The position numbers were made by a program, and so were the translations under genes. Shown in pieces: positions 49,120-60,313 of a DNA stretch of 64,000 nt. Position 1 is the stretch's first letter; each line of letters starts with the position of its first letter. The notes beneath the pieces were generated by a model that searched no databases, was not told where the DNA came from, and saw only the letters and a list, made by a program, of their open reading frames with translations. The stretch covers positions 186,001 through 250,000 of the forward strand of contig CAWZYM010000389.1 of NCBI GenBank assembly GCA_963966185.1. The letters run 5' to 3'. The DNA comes from Rhabditoides inermis. Its lineage: Eukaryota > Nematoda > Chromadorea > Rhabditida > Rhabditidae.

Positions 49120-49624
49120 ATGTCATCTCAACCACAAAGATTCATCATCTTCTCTGTCGACCCCACCTTCACGCGTCAGAAGGACCTCGAAAAGGTGTAT
49201 CTTTATCGTTATGTAGTGTTTTATGTGCCTTATTGTGGGCGTTCGTCGCTACACCTCCTCTGTTCCTCGTTCAATGGATGGTCTATGTTGTGAGCTATAC
49301 ATGTTCAATTCAGATCATGCGGGTGTGTCACTTCCCGCAGTTCTACGTGGGAGAGGTTGTGTTCGGTGGGGAGCTGGAACGTCTGCGGCGCATCGAGACA
49401 GCCTACATGGTCACCGTGGCTTCGATGCAGAACGCAGCGGCGGCCGCGCAGGCACACGTCATCCACAAGGTGCGCTCCTTCGACTACGAGAAGCGAGCAC
49501 ACATCGACAACTACTACTACAAACAGGTGAGCACAGGCGTTTCGTGGAAGAGTGATAACCTTCAGTTCCAATGTTTGTCTTTTAGAACGTTGAAGCGCGC
49601 ATCATTCGTGAACTGAAGAAGTGA
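49120..49624 (+). CDS. Small unrecognised protein, about 108 residues
   Basis: Exon 1 (49120-49195) reads MSSQPQRFIIFSVDPTFTRQ. A phase-0 join to 49315 gives IMRVCHFPQFYVGEVVFGGE, then an Ala-rich helix (SMQNAAAAAQAHV) and HIDNYYYKQ. The last exon (NVEARIIRELKK) ends TGA 49622-49624. No signal peptide is evident, and no family is recognised. The region between exons 1 and 2 is open in the exon-2 frame and reads like a membrane helix (ALLWAFVATPPLFLVQW), so an alternative start or retained-intron form with a membrane anchor is possible. Confidence 0.7.
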
Positions 49625-50631
49625 ACTCGTTGCAGACTTTTGTCTTTTTTCACAGTCATCTGATTTATTCAGTTATCAACGATCTGAAATCTTTATTGTT
49701 TTATTGTTATGTGATTTTGTCTATTGTTTTATTTGCCACTTCCATACCTCTTTCGCGTACCCTTTGTTCAATACGTCTAACTATGATGAACAGTGTTTAC
49801 TAAGATGGTTGGCGATGTGTAATATTTGGATCAGTTAAATACACATCACATGTAGCGCGTGTATAGGAGAAGCGTAACAGCTATTCTTGGGCAACCTAGG
49901 TAAAAGCTCACTTTCACTCATTTGACGAAAGAACGGATGCACATGCGCAAATGAAGATATAATGTAGCGAGGAAACTTTGATTTATTACCTGCCTTCTCA
50001 ATTCCTACAAGCTAATGGTTGAACAAGGAACTTGATGTTTGTATATGTCAAGCATGAAAAAAAACTGTTCATGTGTAAACTTCTGTGAATGGTTCGCGTG
50101 GTGATGCAGACAACATGAATTATAATTATATCTGATTAGAAAATTCTTTTTAACTGTTGAAGTTGACTTCCTGGACTGAAAATGCGTGGTGATAATTGTT
50201 CTTTTGTTCCGCGTAGAAATGTGCAGAAAAAAATCCTTAGAAAAAATAACCTCGCGTAGTTTTGTAGCTAGTCGATTATGTCATTATGTGATGACTATCT
50301 ATAAGCTTGACAGTTTCATGAATCCAAACTCATGTAACACCTCAGTGCAGTTTGGCTACCTGCCTCCTTCCGTACATTTACGATAGACAACATACTCGAC
50401 GCCTCGATCACTCTGGATCGCCCGACTATATACTTACACATGATCGTTGGCATACTGTTTCTAGCCCGGTGAAAATACTAACCTTGAAGATATCTTGGTT
50501 TTTGATGTTTTGTACATCTCAATAAAGGCTCAATTATTTACATAGTTCATGTGTGTACAACTGTATCGTTTATTTTGTTCTCAAAACTATGTACATCATG
50601 CAAAGTTTTATATAACACGTGAACGGCCTCA
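49625..50631. other. Convergent AT-rich spacer
   Basis: Between the small gene (plus) and the lipase gene (minus). No coding exon seen. AATAAA-type signals occur near its right end on both strands (about 50520 plus, about 50570 minus). Confidence 0.6.
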
Positions 50632-52728
50632 TTCTGGCTTGTTGAGGTCGTGAATCATGGCATATTGATCGGCTGCAGTGTCCTCCTTGGTCTGCATGTG
50701 AGTGTGCGTGAGGTACACCTACAAATAGCCATGACAACACGTATTCCATCTACAGTACCTTCTGGTTGTTCTCGGAGACGTTGGGGATGGAGGAGGTGGG
50801 CCTGCCCCACGAGCGGTCGTTGTACATGATGACGTCATCGGCGAGACTCCACGCGGCGAAGACGTGCGAACCCTCGCGGATCCCGTCCGTGTTCATCTCC
50901 ATGAGGAACGAGGCGTACGTGGAACTGAAAGAGTGTGTGTGATGAGGATGCGAGAGGGGATACTGACGCTCCACTGCAGGGCATCGCGTAGGCGGGCAGA
51001 CCACAGGTGAGGTAGTTGAATCCGCACATGTCACCCGGCCACAGACCGTCCTGAATACAGGTGAACACCATCTTTCAAACTGTCGCGTACCTGTTTGTTG
51101 CAGGTGGGTTGCACGAGGGCCGTTCCACCCACACAGTTGCACAGACCGTAGTTGGCACCCGCCAGTCCCAGGAAAGCGTTCACAGAATTCGTCAAAGGTT
51201 TTCCCAGATCGCATGCACCTAAAACGTTTTCTTGTTGTCTTACACCCATAGCTCATCATTGCATGCGCATCGGTTCGCATTCATTGAGTGCTAGCAACCT
51301 CTATAAACCATGTTTAACCTCTATACACAACTCCAATTGTAGCGCATCGCGTGACTACTACGTCACAGAAAAAGTTACTATCGTTTTGCCGTGTTGCGTA
51401 TTATGCGTGCAAAGTAACTATAATTTTGCACTCGTCGTCGTCATAATGAAGAATTTATATGAAGAAGTACAACATTTATACTATAGTATACATAGTATAC
51501 TGCGACTTGTGCTTGTCTTTTTACATCATCAGCTCACTCACACAAAAAGAAGAAATGAGCAAAAAGAAGAATCATCTCATAGGATTCTCTTTTTTTTTTG
51601 CTTATTCTTTTTTTACCGAAGCTGTCATAACTATCAGTGAGACCAATACGATTCACTATTCACTCAGCCCTCTCTCACAGTCCGCATCCGAACCCTGCTG
51701 CACCCACGCCATCTACCCGCGCCATCCCATCACTCGCCCCTTTTGCTGTCTGTGTCACGCTGGACCCCGCACCTCGTTTGCATCATACACACGACAGTCG
51801 CTTGTTGCCTCTGCTTCCGCTCTCCCCTGTTCTCGCAAGCATCTCTCTCTTATCCCAGGGGACAATCAATCGTCACCGGTGACACCGTAAGCCGATTAGC
51901 GGCCATCGCGCGCCGAGATTTTGCGATAATGACAGTTTTTCGAGACTTGGTTATTATCAGGGATTGTATGCATAACTTTGAATGACAATAAATCATCTCA
52001 AACTTACCATCAGTTGCCTCCATCTTTCCTCCCTTGATCAGCTTCCTACCCAGGGTCACTCCCATAGAATGGGTCACGAAGCTGAACAATATAAGTTGTC
52101 TAGAACTCATCAGAGCATTTGCCTACCTGACTTTCCTGGATCCAGTGTAGGTGAGAACGGCCTCAACAAACTTGCGAAGGCGGATGAGCGTCTTGCAGTC
52201 ATGGGTCCTGAAAATGGTTAATGAGAGTTGATGAGAAGGCTTTTGTACCTGAGGGAAGCTTCCATGACGGAAGTGTCTCCCCAGGAAATGGCGTACAGCT
52301 CAGACGACTTGTAGCCCTGCAGAGAACATGACTCGTGTGATTCGTGAGACACACCTTGGACAGGAAGTATCCGATGCTGTTCGTCCATCCGGTGGCAGTG
52401 GCGGATGAGAGGAGGGCAGAGTCCGAGTTGCCGTGGATGAAGATCACAGGGTAGTTGACAACCTGCATGCACCCATTGTCCTCGCACTCTATTCTATCAC
52501 TCACCTCATCGCTGTCGTCCGTCTTTCCTCCATAGCTGTATGCCGCATTTACATTGGCGCGAGACAGATCTTGTTCGTCATAATCATGGCTGAAGTGGGC
52601 ACGTGAATTGTGCATGAAGCGTTGACTTACTCGGAGAGCCACTTCCGAAAGTGTTCGGTGAATGGCCCTTGGGGGGAACTCGCGCATGCAACACAGACGA
52701 GGCCGAGTAGAACGAAACAAACGCGCAT
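50632..52728 (-). CDS. Secreted class-2-type lipase (nematode lips family)
   Basis: A triacylglycerol-lipase/esterase-fold hydrolase of the nematode lips family, probably secreted into the gut or body cavity. ATG 52728 follows an acceptor by five bases and opens a signal peptide (MRVCFVLLGLVCVACASS), then GPFTEHFRKWLSD. Downstream exons give YPVIFIHGNSDSALLSSATA (oxyanion-side HG motif), ELYAISWGD, the nucleophile motif FVTHSMGVTLGRK (Ser in H-S-M-G), GLAGANYGLCNC, and a disulphide-rich region (DMCGFNYLTCGLPAYAMPC). The last exon (VYLTHTHMQTKEDTA) with its catalytic-His-like THTHM ends at TGA 50632. The reading frame is intact. The neighbour at 53347 on the other strand is a damaged relative arranged head-to-head. 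Confidence 0.92.
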
Positions 52729-53346
52729 ATAAACTGAAATTGAAGAGATCAGTTCTGAAAACGTTGAGTAAATAGTGTGCATTTGCAGACAGTGTCTGGC
52801 CTAATAAACACAACTCGGATTACTTTCTTATCGCCATCTCTGCGCACGTGGAAGTGCGGTGAAAAAGCTTCGTGGATTTCGAGCGATTATATGATTTGAG
52901 TGATTCGAGTGATAGACGAAAAGCGTGACTGATTGCGATAACTTATGGCGTTATCGGAGTAGATGTTCGGGGTGATGGGGTTTGGGGAATAACAGAGAGG
53001 GGCAAGTGGACCTGTTGGACTCGTATTTATTTCAACTGTAAGAGCTGGTGTAAATCTATAAATAATCATATTTTATTGATCGAGTCCAATAACGGAGCGA
53101 TTGCACAATGTAGTTTTGCCAATTTTGGCAACATTGGCAACATTTTGCCCGTGTCTGGCCATCTCTGTAGAACTGATAAACTCCACGTCCACTTCGGCAT
53201 GCGTGGGTGTTTGTTGGAATGACGTGTTGGAATGGCGATGTGTGCTGGTGTACTATGCGCATTTTCTGCATCTATAACACATGTCTCTGAAAACATTGCG
53301 CGGAGGTGACATGATATGGCAAGTTGCTCTCTGTCTGGCAGGGAAA
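52729..53346. other. Bidirectional promoter region between the two lipases
   Basis: A 618-base AT-rich spacer between the divergent starts at 52728 (minus) and 53347 (plus). No coding exon seen. Confidence 0.6.
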
Positions 53347-54783
53347 ATGAAACTTGCCCTACTGCTATTTCGTTTACTTGCCTCCGTTGTCCATTGCGCA
53401 GTCACTGGTCCTCTCACATATCACTTTCAATCATGGCTTATTGAGTAAGTATAGGTAGAAACTGCCTCCAATAATTGCAACGTCAAAGGAATGGCTACGG
53501 TAGCTACAACTTTGTTCGTCTTGATTACGGTACGCAAGGCAGCTACGGTGGAAAGGCGAATAGCAGTGAACAGGTAAACAAGGCATTGATTGCAACTCTA
53601 CTACTAATCTCAGATCCGCCGTACGCCTGTGACTTTCATCCACGGCAACTCGGATTCGGCACTCTCGACATCCAACTATTGGAATTCTACCGGTTGGAGT
53701 GCTTCCATCGAGTATTTTCTGCAAAACGTGAGCAGCAGAAAAAGTGATGTGAATAGAGTGTATTGTTTGAGGGCTTTACCCGGGCCGAGCTATACGCGAC
53801 AAGCTGGGGAGACAACAACAACATGTTGTCCGGAAACAGGTGAAACATTGAATAACTTTTTTAATACAAAATATCCATTGCAATATTCAGGAGTCACAGT
53901 TGTGACCACCTTTTGAGACTGCGTCGATTCGTTGAGGCTGTGAAGAATTACACTGGAGCTGACAAGATGAGGTGAGTGCAACAGATATATCACTATAACG
54001 TGAGCTCTTGTGCAGTATCGTCTCTCATTCGATGGGAGTCACCCTCTCCCGGAAGGTCATCAATGGAGGAGACGTGCAAGCAACACGTACGATCGCGAAA
54101 CTTGAGCTTATACCTTCTAACATTGATTTGCAGCAACGTGCAATCTTGGAGTCTCACTGGCTCCATCAGTTGAAGTATTAGTGGGCACTGCGAGTGCGAA
54201 CTATGGACTGTGCGAATGCCAGTACGTACAGTCGGTCAACACGTGCAATCATAAGGTAGAGGAGTCAACAAGACCGCTGTCATCTGTCATCTCTACTCTA
54301 TCTTTCAGCAAGGTTTCTTCCCTGGTTCCAATTGCGGTCTCAGAACATCGTCTGCACGCATTCGCCCACGCTATTCACATGCGATTCGCCCACTTATTCC
54401 CAGGTAGATTCACATCTTCTCACGTTATCACATCAAACATCAAACACGTTTTCCAGTATTTGATGGATCTGAACAGCGATCGGAAGGAGACCAAGTATGT
54501 GTTCAGCATGTGGAGTACAGGTACATATGGTGGATGACTGACCTCTTTGTGGTTTCCTCGATTCAGCCGACGATCTGATTTTGGGGGGAGACATGGTGTG
54601 GGGACGACCCACCAGTCTCATTCCGAAGAGCCGAAGAGCAATGCCAAGATGGTATAGGATTTCTCTATACGTGTCGTTTCTATGAGCACTTTTCAGATCT
54701 TCACCAACTATACTCACATGGAGTCAAAAGATCGCACTGCTTCTCTACAATTCGATGCCATATTCAATCACAAACTACAGTAG
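53347..54783 (+). pseudogene. Frameshifted lips-family lipase
   Basis: This is the closest relative, in the window, of the lipase on the opposite strand. It starts MKLALLLFRLLASVVHCAVT, has all the motifs up to mid-protein (PVTFIHGNSDSALSTS, ELYATSWGD, the nucleophile IVSHSMGVTLSRK, ASANYGLCEC) and ends with IFTNYTHMESKDRTA. Two breaks stand out against the intact copy. Near 54336-54338 one base appears missing (C-G then a shift; the following frame reads QNIVCTHSPTLFTCD and restores cysteine spacing). At 54623-54638 an eight-base unit CCGAAGAG is duplicated in tandem, which throws the last exon out of frame and creates a TGA across the final splice. Splice sites are otherwise conserved, so the damage is recent. 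An alternative is sequence or assembly error at both sites. Confidence 0.8.
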
Positions 54784-55391
54784 ATTCGATAGTTCAATAT
54801 TTTGTGACCGCTAGATAAACAAGAGAAATGTAGTGATTGTCACGTCGTCGCTTATCGCACTAACAAGGTACCAAATTATTAAATCACGTAATTTTTACTA
54901 ATATCACTTCTTTTAAATAGAACAACGCGATCGAGATCCTAATAGCGGAACCATGCGGTTCATTGGATTCAAAGATTCAATCAAACTTCACAGTTCACAT
55001 TCTATCACAAAACAACACCTGGATTAATCACTACGCTTGAGATAAGGAGAGAAAGAGAAAATCCGTATTGATTAATCGCTGACTGAGAAAAATAGTATTT
55101 TTATCTATGGATAGAAGAGTGGACACTCTATGTATTTAAAGATGTTGTTTACAGACGTTGATCTGATCGAAAAATAAGAGACAGTCTGGAGTCGGCTGAC
55201 CAGTCTCATTCTCATACGACAGAGAAACGGAAAGAAAGGATGATCCATCAAAAGATCATTCAGTATATGCAGCTAATAAGTAAGAAAGTAACAAAAAACT
55301 GCCGATTGGTACAAATTGGTACAGTACGAAGCCTTTCACGACAAGAACTTTTTTGAAATGACTCTATTTGTCATACAATTTCTCTTTCAAT
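54784..55391. other. Convergent spacer, no gene seen
   Basis: AT-rich sequence between the damaged lipase (plus) and the secreted protein gene (minus). Confidence 0.6.
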
Positions 55392-55532
55392 CTATTCGAG
55401 GTTCTCGATGTGAAGGTTGTGCGGCTCGAGAGCTCCTTCGATCACCAGGTTCTTGTAGCCAAACAGAGGGTGCGTCGCCTGGTGCGGGTATGTCTGAAAG
55501 TTTACAGAAACCATCTCCTCTACCCCGCTTCC

Positions 55533-55574
<42 letters not shown>

Positions 55575-56949
55575 TCTCTCTCTCTCTCTCTTTCCCTCTC
55601 TCTCCATCTCTCCATCTCTCTCTCTCCATCTCTCTCTCCCTATACCTTCTTCTCCCTCTCCCTCTCTCTCTCTCTCAATCTCTCTCTCCCTATCTTTCCC
55701 TCTCTCTCTCTCCCCTCTCTCTCTCTCCCCTCTCTCTCTCTCTCTCTCTCCCTACCGCCGACTGGACGACAGCTGTGTAGAGTGGCTTGGCGCGGACGAC
55801 GATCCCATCCTCCGTCCACTGAATCGCGAAGTTCCACAGATCGTTCACCGGAACAGCGATGCCTGTGTTCACAGCAGTGCCCCACACGCCGTTCTTCAGA
55901 GAGTTCAGGAAAACCTGAAGAGGAATGTTAGAGTAGAGGTCGAGAAAGATAGGCAGAGGGGGAAAAAGACTTTCCTTCCTGGTCTGGAAGGGGAAGGCAG
56001 GATCGCGGATGATGGATAGCTGGAAGTTGATATCAGTGGGGAAGTTATCATTAGCGATGATCAGGGACCAGTCGCCAAGCGTAGCCGCTGTGAGGACGAC
56101 TGCGTCTGGAAATTATTACTTCTTACTATTGGAGTATGAGAGTCAGTGGTGTGAACAGAACACTAGAGAGAAGAGTAGCCATCTACTGACTGGTGACATT
56201 TGGTGTGTAGAGGTTGTTGTTGGGCAGCGGCTGGGCATACGGGAGAAGCGTCTGCGGGAGCGTCTGCAGAGACGAGTACGTACAGTTGTTGTTGCAGTAG
56301 AGGTTGAGCCTTAATACCAGCTATCACTCTTGCTTTTCTCTCTTCTTGCCTACCCGATGAGCTTGTTGGAGTAGTCTCTGGCGGGAGTGAAGGGGCAGGG
56401 GAACACGTGGCGACGCCAGTTCTCGTACACAACGAAACCACAGTTGTCCGGGGCGATCGGACTGAAACCAATTCAAATCCCTGCATCTTCCGCAACCCAC
56501 AACTCACCGCACACGCAGGTTGAACTCTTTGAACACCGAGTCCGTCCTGTTGATCACCTTCACGATGTTCGCCGGCTGTGCGCTGCCGGGGTTCGCGGGA
56601 TCGTAGATCTAAATAGAAAATGTCTTGGAATCTGAAGAGTTCTTTCTTACTGGGTAAGGTGTATGAGTAATGGTGAGTTTCTTGTAAACGATCTCAAGAG
56701 TTAGAACCGGGAATCCATAATCGTCGACGATCTCCGTCTTCTGGTTGAATCTGCAAAGACGTGAGTGTGCGGGGGCGGGGTCGGGTCGTGAGATTGCGTG
56801 GCGTACCCGATGCCCTCTGTGCCAGCCCCGCGCACGATGAGTGTCTGATTGGGGAGGAGGTATCCTTGGGGGTTGAACTGAGCGAATGGGAGGTACTGTG
56901 TCTGTGCGACGGCGGCTGCGACGAGGGCGAGGGCAACTGCGAGATGCAT
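55392..56949 (-). CDS. Secreted protein, nematode-type, function unknown
   Basis: ATG 56949 opens a clear signal peptide (MHLAVALALVAAAVAQ). About 290 residues follow on eight exons: FAQFNPQGYLLPNQTLIVRG, FNQKTEIVDDYGFPVLTLEI, a jelly-roll-like run (VIYDPANPGSAQPANIVKVI), NCGFVVYENWRRHVFPCPF, CNNNCTYSSLQTLPQT, DAVVLTAATLGDWSLIIAN, VFLNSLKNGVWGTAVNTG, and TYPHQATHPLFGYKNLVIEG, ending at TAG 55392. Four or more cysteines suggest disulphides. No family recognised. The intron at 55915-55974 would need a GA donor (AAG|GAAAGT). Its 60 bases are in frame and stop-free, so it may instead be coding. The next intron carries a long donor-proximal GA repeat. Confidence 0.8.
55537..55752 (+). repeat. CT-rich compound microsatellite in an intron
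   Basis: CT runs broken by CCCT and CCAT words. In the orientation of the secreted-protein gene it is GA-rich and begins immediately after the donor (GCG|GTAGGGAGAGAG). Confidence 0.95.
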
Positions 56950-57573
56950 GTCCAGTTGAGTCGTCCAATCTTGTCCATCCCTTTCTGAGCTTCCTTTTGT
57001 ACCCACCCTCCATTTGACTAAACCCGCCCCTCTCTCCCTACTTCCTCTGCACCAAACCGATAAAGTTTGAAAACGCCGCGCGATCGGATAGATTATTGCA
57101 AATAAACCAGAGAGAATGTGTTATGGACAGGTGAATGGATACATTATCTTATCACGGACGACCAAAAAAAGTCTGTTTCCGCGTTTCAAAACACATCGCG
57201 AATTATGAAAAGAAGATTTTTATGTTTGGTGCGCAAAGTGAACAGAAGAGAAGAAAAACTTTATGAATATCAATCAAAGTATATTTAAGCTTCTAAATTC
57301 AATAATCACAATATGTTCTTTTTAAACTGTGAGGTCAAAGATTTATTTTATTTGAACAGTTTGTTTTAACACAAAGTGTTTTTGGATGAATTACTGCTGA
57401 TATATTTTTGTTGACAAACAACAATACTTTACTACGCAGTACTGTTGTCAAGTAGCCGGTAAACACTGAGACTCTTACAACAAAGAAATCAGCTGTTTTT
57501 CACTTGTTTTTGTTTGTTTCTTTGTGATGTTGGTTCGATTGTTGTTCTTTGTTGTACAATTATAATATTCGAG
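56950..57573. other. Divergent spacer between the secreted protein gene and NELF-B
   Basis: AT-rich. No coding exon seen. The likely promoter region for both flanking genes. Confidence 0.6.
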
Positions 57574-60106
57574 ATGAATTTGAAAGACTTCGACGCACTC
57601 GGGCTTCCCGGACCGTCCCAAATCCGATCATCGTTACTGAAAACTCGCAAGCCCAACACTCTCGTCAACGCTATCACCAAGTTCCAAAACGACAACTCTA
57701 TCAAAGTATGTCATTCTTTTCGTGTGTTTGTGTAATGATTGTGTTGAGTCGGAATCGATAAAGCCGGCTCTGAAGCTGCTGCAGTTGCTCGAGATACCGA
57801 GGAGCACCTACTACCAGAAAGTGAGTCTTTGTTCCTTGGACTGTATGTCATTACAATGTCTAGGTGGTGACGAATCTGTCGGACGTGGTGGCTCTGCGCA
57901 TCCGTCAATTGGGTGCGGAGAAGACGCGTGATTCGGTCGAAAAACTACAGCAGCAACTAGAGCGATGCTTCCCGTTGTACAAGGTTGGTTCCGTTGGCTG
58001 TTTTATTAGCTCACCTCCTTTTTGAGGTATCTCAATTTCGACCGATCGTTCTGGAGACACTCAATCAGATCAAGGATTTGCCGCAGAAGTGAGTTTTCTT
58101 CAAACCGATAGTTTTACTAACATCTCATAGGTATCTGGACGCAATCGTAGCAGACCCAGATCTATACAAGGATTGTGGGGTGAGCGTGCGGCAGCAAATC
58201 TGGGCGTGCCATTTCCAACTCTTCGACGAGGCTGTCCAACCAGTCATCGACGACTACATCAGGTGGGCAGATATGAGGATAGAAATGGGTAAACTGATGG
58301 TGCAGTGCGAAGCAGCGCGTGTTGTGTGCCACCGACGGCTCCACCACCAACTTCTTCACTTGTGAGACGACGAAGACGCGGCGGCAGTGGCAGCAGGTGC
58401 AAGGTGAGTGTCTCCCACGCTCTCTCCTCACTTCATGCACTCTGCAGCTCTGATCAGCATGGTCGGGGAGCGGGAGCAGTTGTACGCGCGGCTGCTGTCA
58501 CTGATCCGCACTCGCTTTGCCGCCTCCTCCTCCCCTCTCTTCTGCTCTCTTCGCATCGAGGTACTCATGGCCGCCCACGACGGCAACGTCGACTTCTGCG
58601 TCAAAAACGGTGAGCAAGTCCTTGTTGCAAAGTGACTAACCATTTATAGACGCGTGCCACCCTCTGGCGTGGCTTTTGGATGCGTGTGTGCGAGACAAAC
58701 ACCTCGACTCGCAGATGATTGGAAAGATACGCACCGTACTTGACGTCAAGAAGGGCGGCAACGAGGTGTGCCACCTCTTCGCTCTTTAACTTCACCTCTT
58801 GCTTTCAGCTTCTGGGTGACATGGCTATGCTTGCTGCGGACCCGTACGTCGTCCACTTTGTCTGCTCCATGATGCTGCGGGTGAGCGTCAACCCATCGAT
58901 CGTGTGTATGTTGTGGTTGCAGGCATTGCGTGACACGTCGCAGCTGCCGCGCGACCTCGCCTCTGTGCAACTGCTCGCTCGACTCCTCTCCCTCGGATGC
59001 CACGCACATGTACGTATTACCCAATCCTTTCTCGTTCAATCAATCAATCGTTTATTCGGAATCGTTATATATCTGAATATGACAACACAATCATACTGAT
59101 GTGAAGCATAAAGTAGTGCCTTCTTCCCGTTGATCTGCTCTATTCCAGACCCTGGTCACCTCGTCGGAACCGCCATCACAGTTGGTCGACCCTTCTCTTC
59201 CGACCGTGTTTCTCCCCGCACTCGCAGCCCTCATTCTGGAGGACAACATCCGGACGGAGACGGGCGGTGTGTTCGGTGAGTCTTTTGTCGTTTCCCCTTT
59301 CATCCGCTTTTTTTTGTTCAGTGGAGGTGGGTGATGAGCAGGTGAACCTGCTACACGAGCCGAGTGCGGCGATTGTGGACGCGATACGCACTGAGGTCAG
59401 TAACACAGACATCAGCTTATCTGTATCGTTGATTGTAGATGCCGGCCGCTCTGCTCTGGCTGCATTACTCTCTGGAGGCTGTGTCGGTGAAGCGCAGGGG
59501 CGGAGACGTGCGCGCCGCCCTACGATATCTCCGACTGCTGCCCGCTCTCTGGGACAAGGTGACGAATTCATACCGATCATTTCAATTTATTGTGTACAGT
59601 TGGCGTTGCGCTCTCCGTGGTGTCACCTGTTGATGCACCGGGTGCTCCACTTGGGCGGGGAGGCATTCTGGTCGGACGCCGAGTGCTCTCATCTCATCAT
59701 CGATCGTCTATTGCTGGAGGGAGTGGAGGTACAGTCTGCCTCACTCCTCCTCTCACATTGTCTTTGACAGACGGAGGGCGTCCGTTTCCAACTTCTCCGC
59801 CTCGTCAACCAGGCCTTTGTCCAGCTGGGGCTGCCCCGATCCAAGTACATCATGGATCTCATCGCACCCAAAGTGCTGTTCGGAGACAAGCAGTGTGTTG
59901 AGAGGGAGCAGTACACAGTCGAGTTCGACAAGACCATGGTGCGCATCACTCCTCGACCCGTCGCGCCGCCACAACAGGGAGAGGAAGGAGGTACGGGTCT
60001 TCGAATCACTCATTTGTTACTCGTTTCATTTTAGGCTCTGCTCCCCAGGCGACCCCACATCACGCCTCTGCCGGATACGCATCCATGACTCCGGCTAGAC
60101 GATGAT
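57574..60106 (+). CDS. NELF-B (COBRA1-type) subunit of negative elongation factor
   Basis: NELF-B is a nuclear subunit of the complex that holds RNA polymerase II paused near promoters. ATG 57574 (MNLKDFDALGLPGPSQ) begins about 16 in-phase exons ending TGA 60104-60106. Conserved blocks, in order, match animal NELF-B: DALGLPGPSQIRSSLLKT (family: GLQDLGVANGEDLKETL), LPQKYLDAIVADPDLYKDCG, VSVRQQIWACHFQLFDEAVQ, TTNFFTCETTKTRRQWQQVQ, LYARLLSLIRTRFAASSSP, FCSLRIEVLMAAHDGNV, CHPLAWLLDACVRDKHLDSQ, LLGDMAMLAADPYVVHFVCS and LPRDLASVQLLARLLSLG. Total near 550-600 residues, as in insects and vertebrates. A polyA signal lies at 60167. The reading frame is intact throughout. Alternative HEAT-repeat proteins are unlikely given the ordered block match. 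Confidence 0.88.
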
Positions 60107-60166
60107 AAAACTCATCATTCTGTCATATGCATACTCACCAACTCATTCATGATACTCATTTGTTGC

Positions 60167-60172
60167 AATAAA
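60167..60172 (+). terminator. PolyA signal AATAAA of NELF-B
   Basis: AATAAA lies 61 bases after the stop. The opposing coiled-coil gene ends at 60314, so the two 3' UTRs are short and convergent. Confidence 0.75.
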
Positions 60173-60313
60173 TACATTTATACTCAAATCTTCTTACCCG
60201 ATCAATAACAAAAGAGTATCAACAACACGTAAATACAACAAGTAATAAATATACCGGACGAGTAAATCTAGTGAATTATACAAAAACAAAATAAAGTCTA
60301 CTCAGTCTACTCA

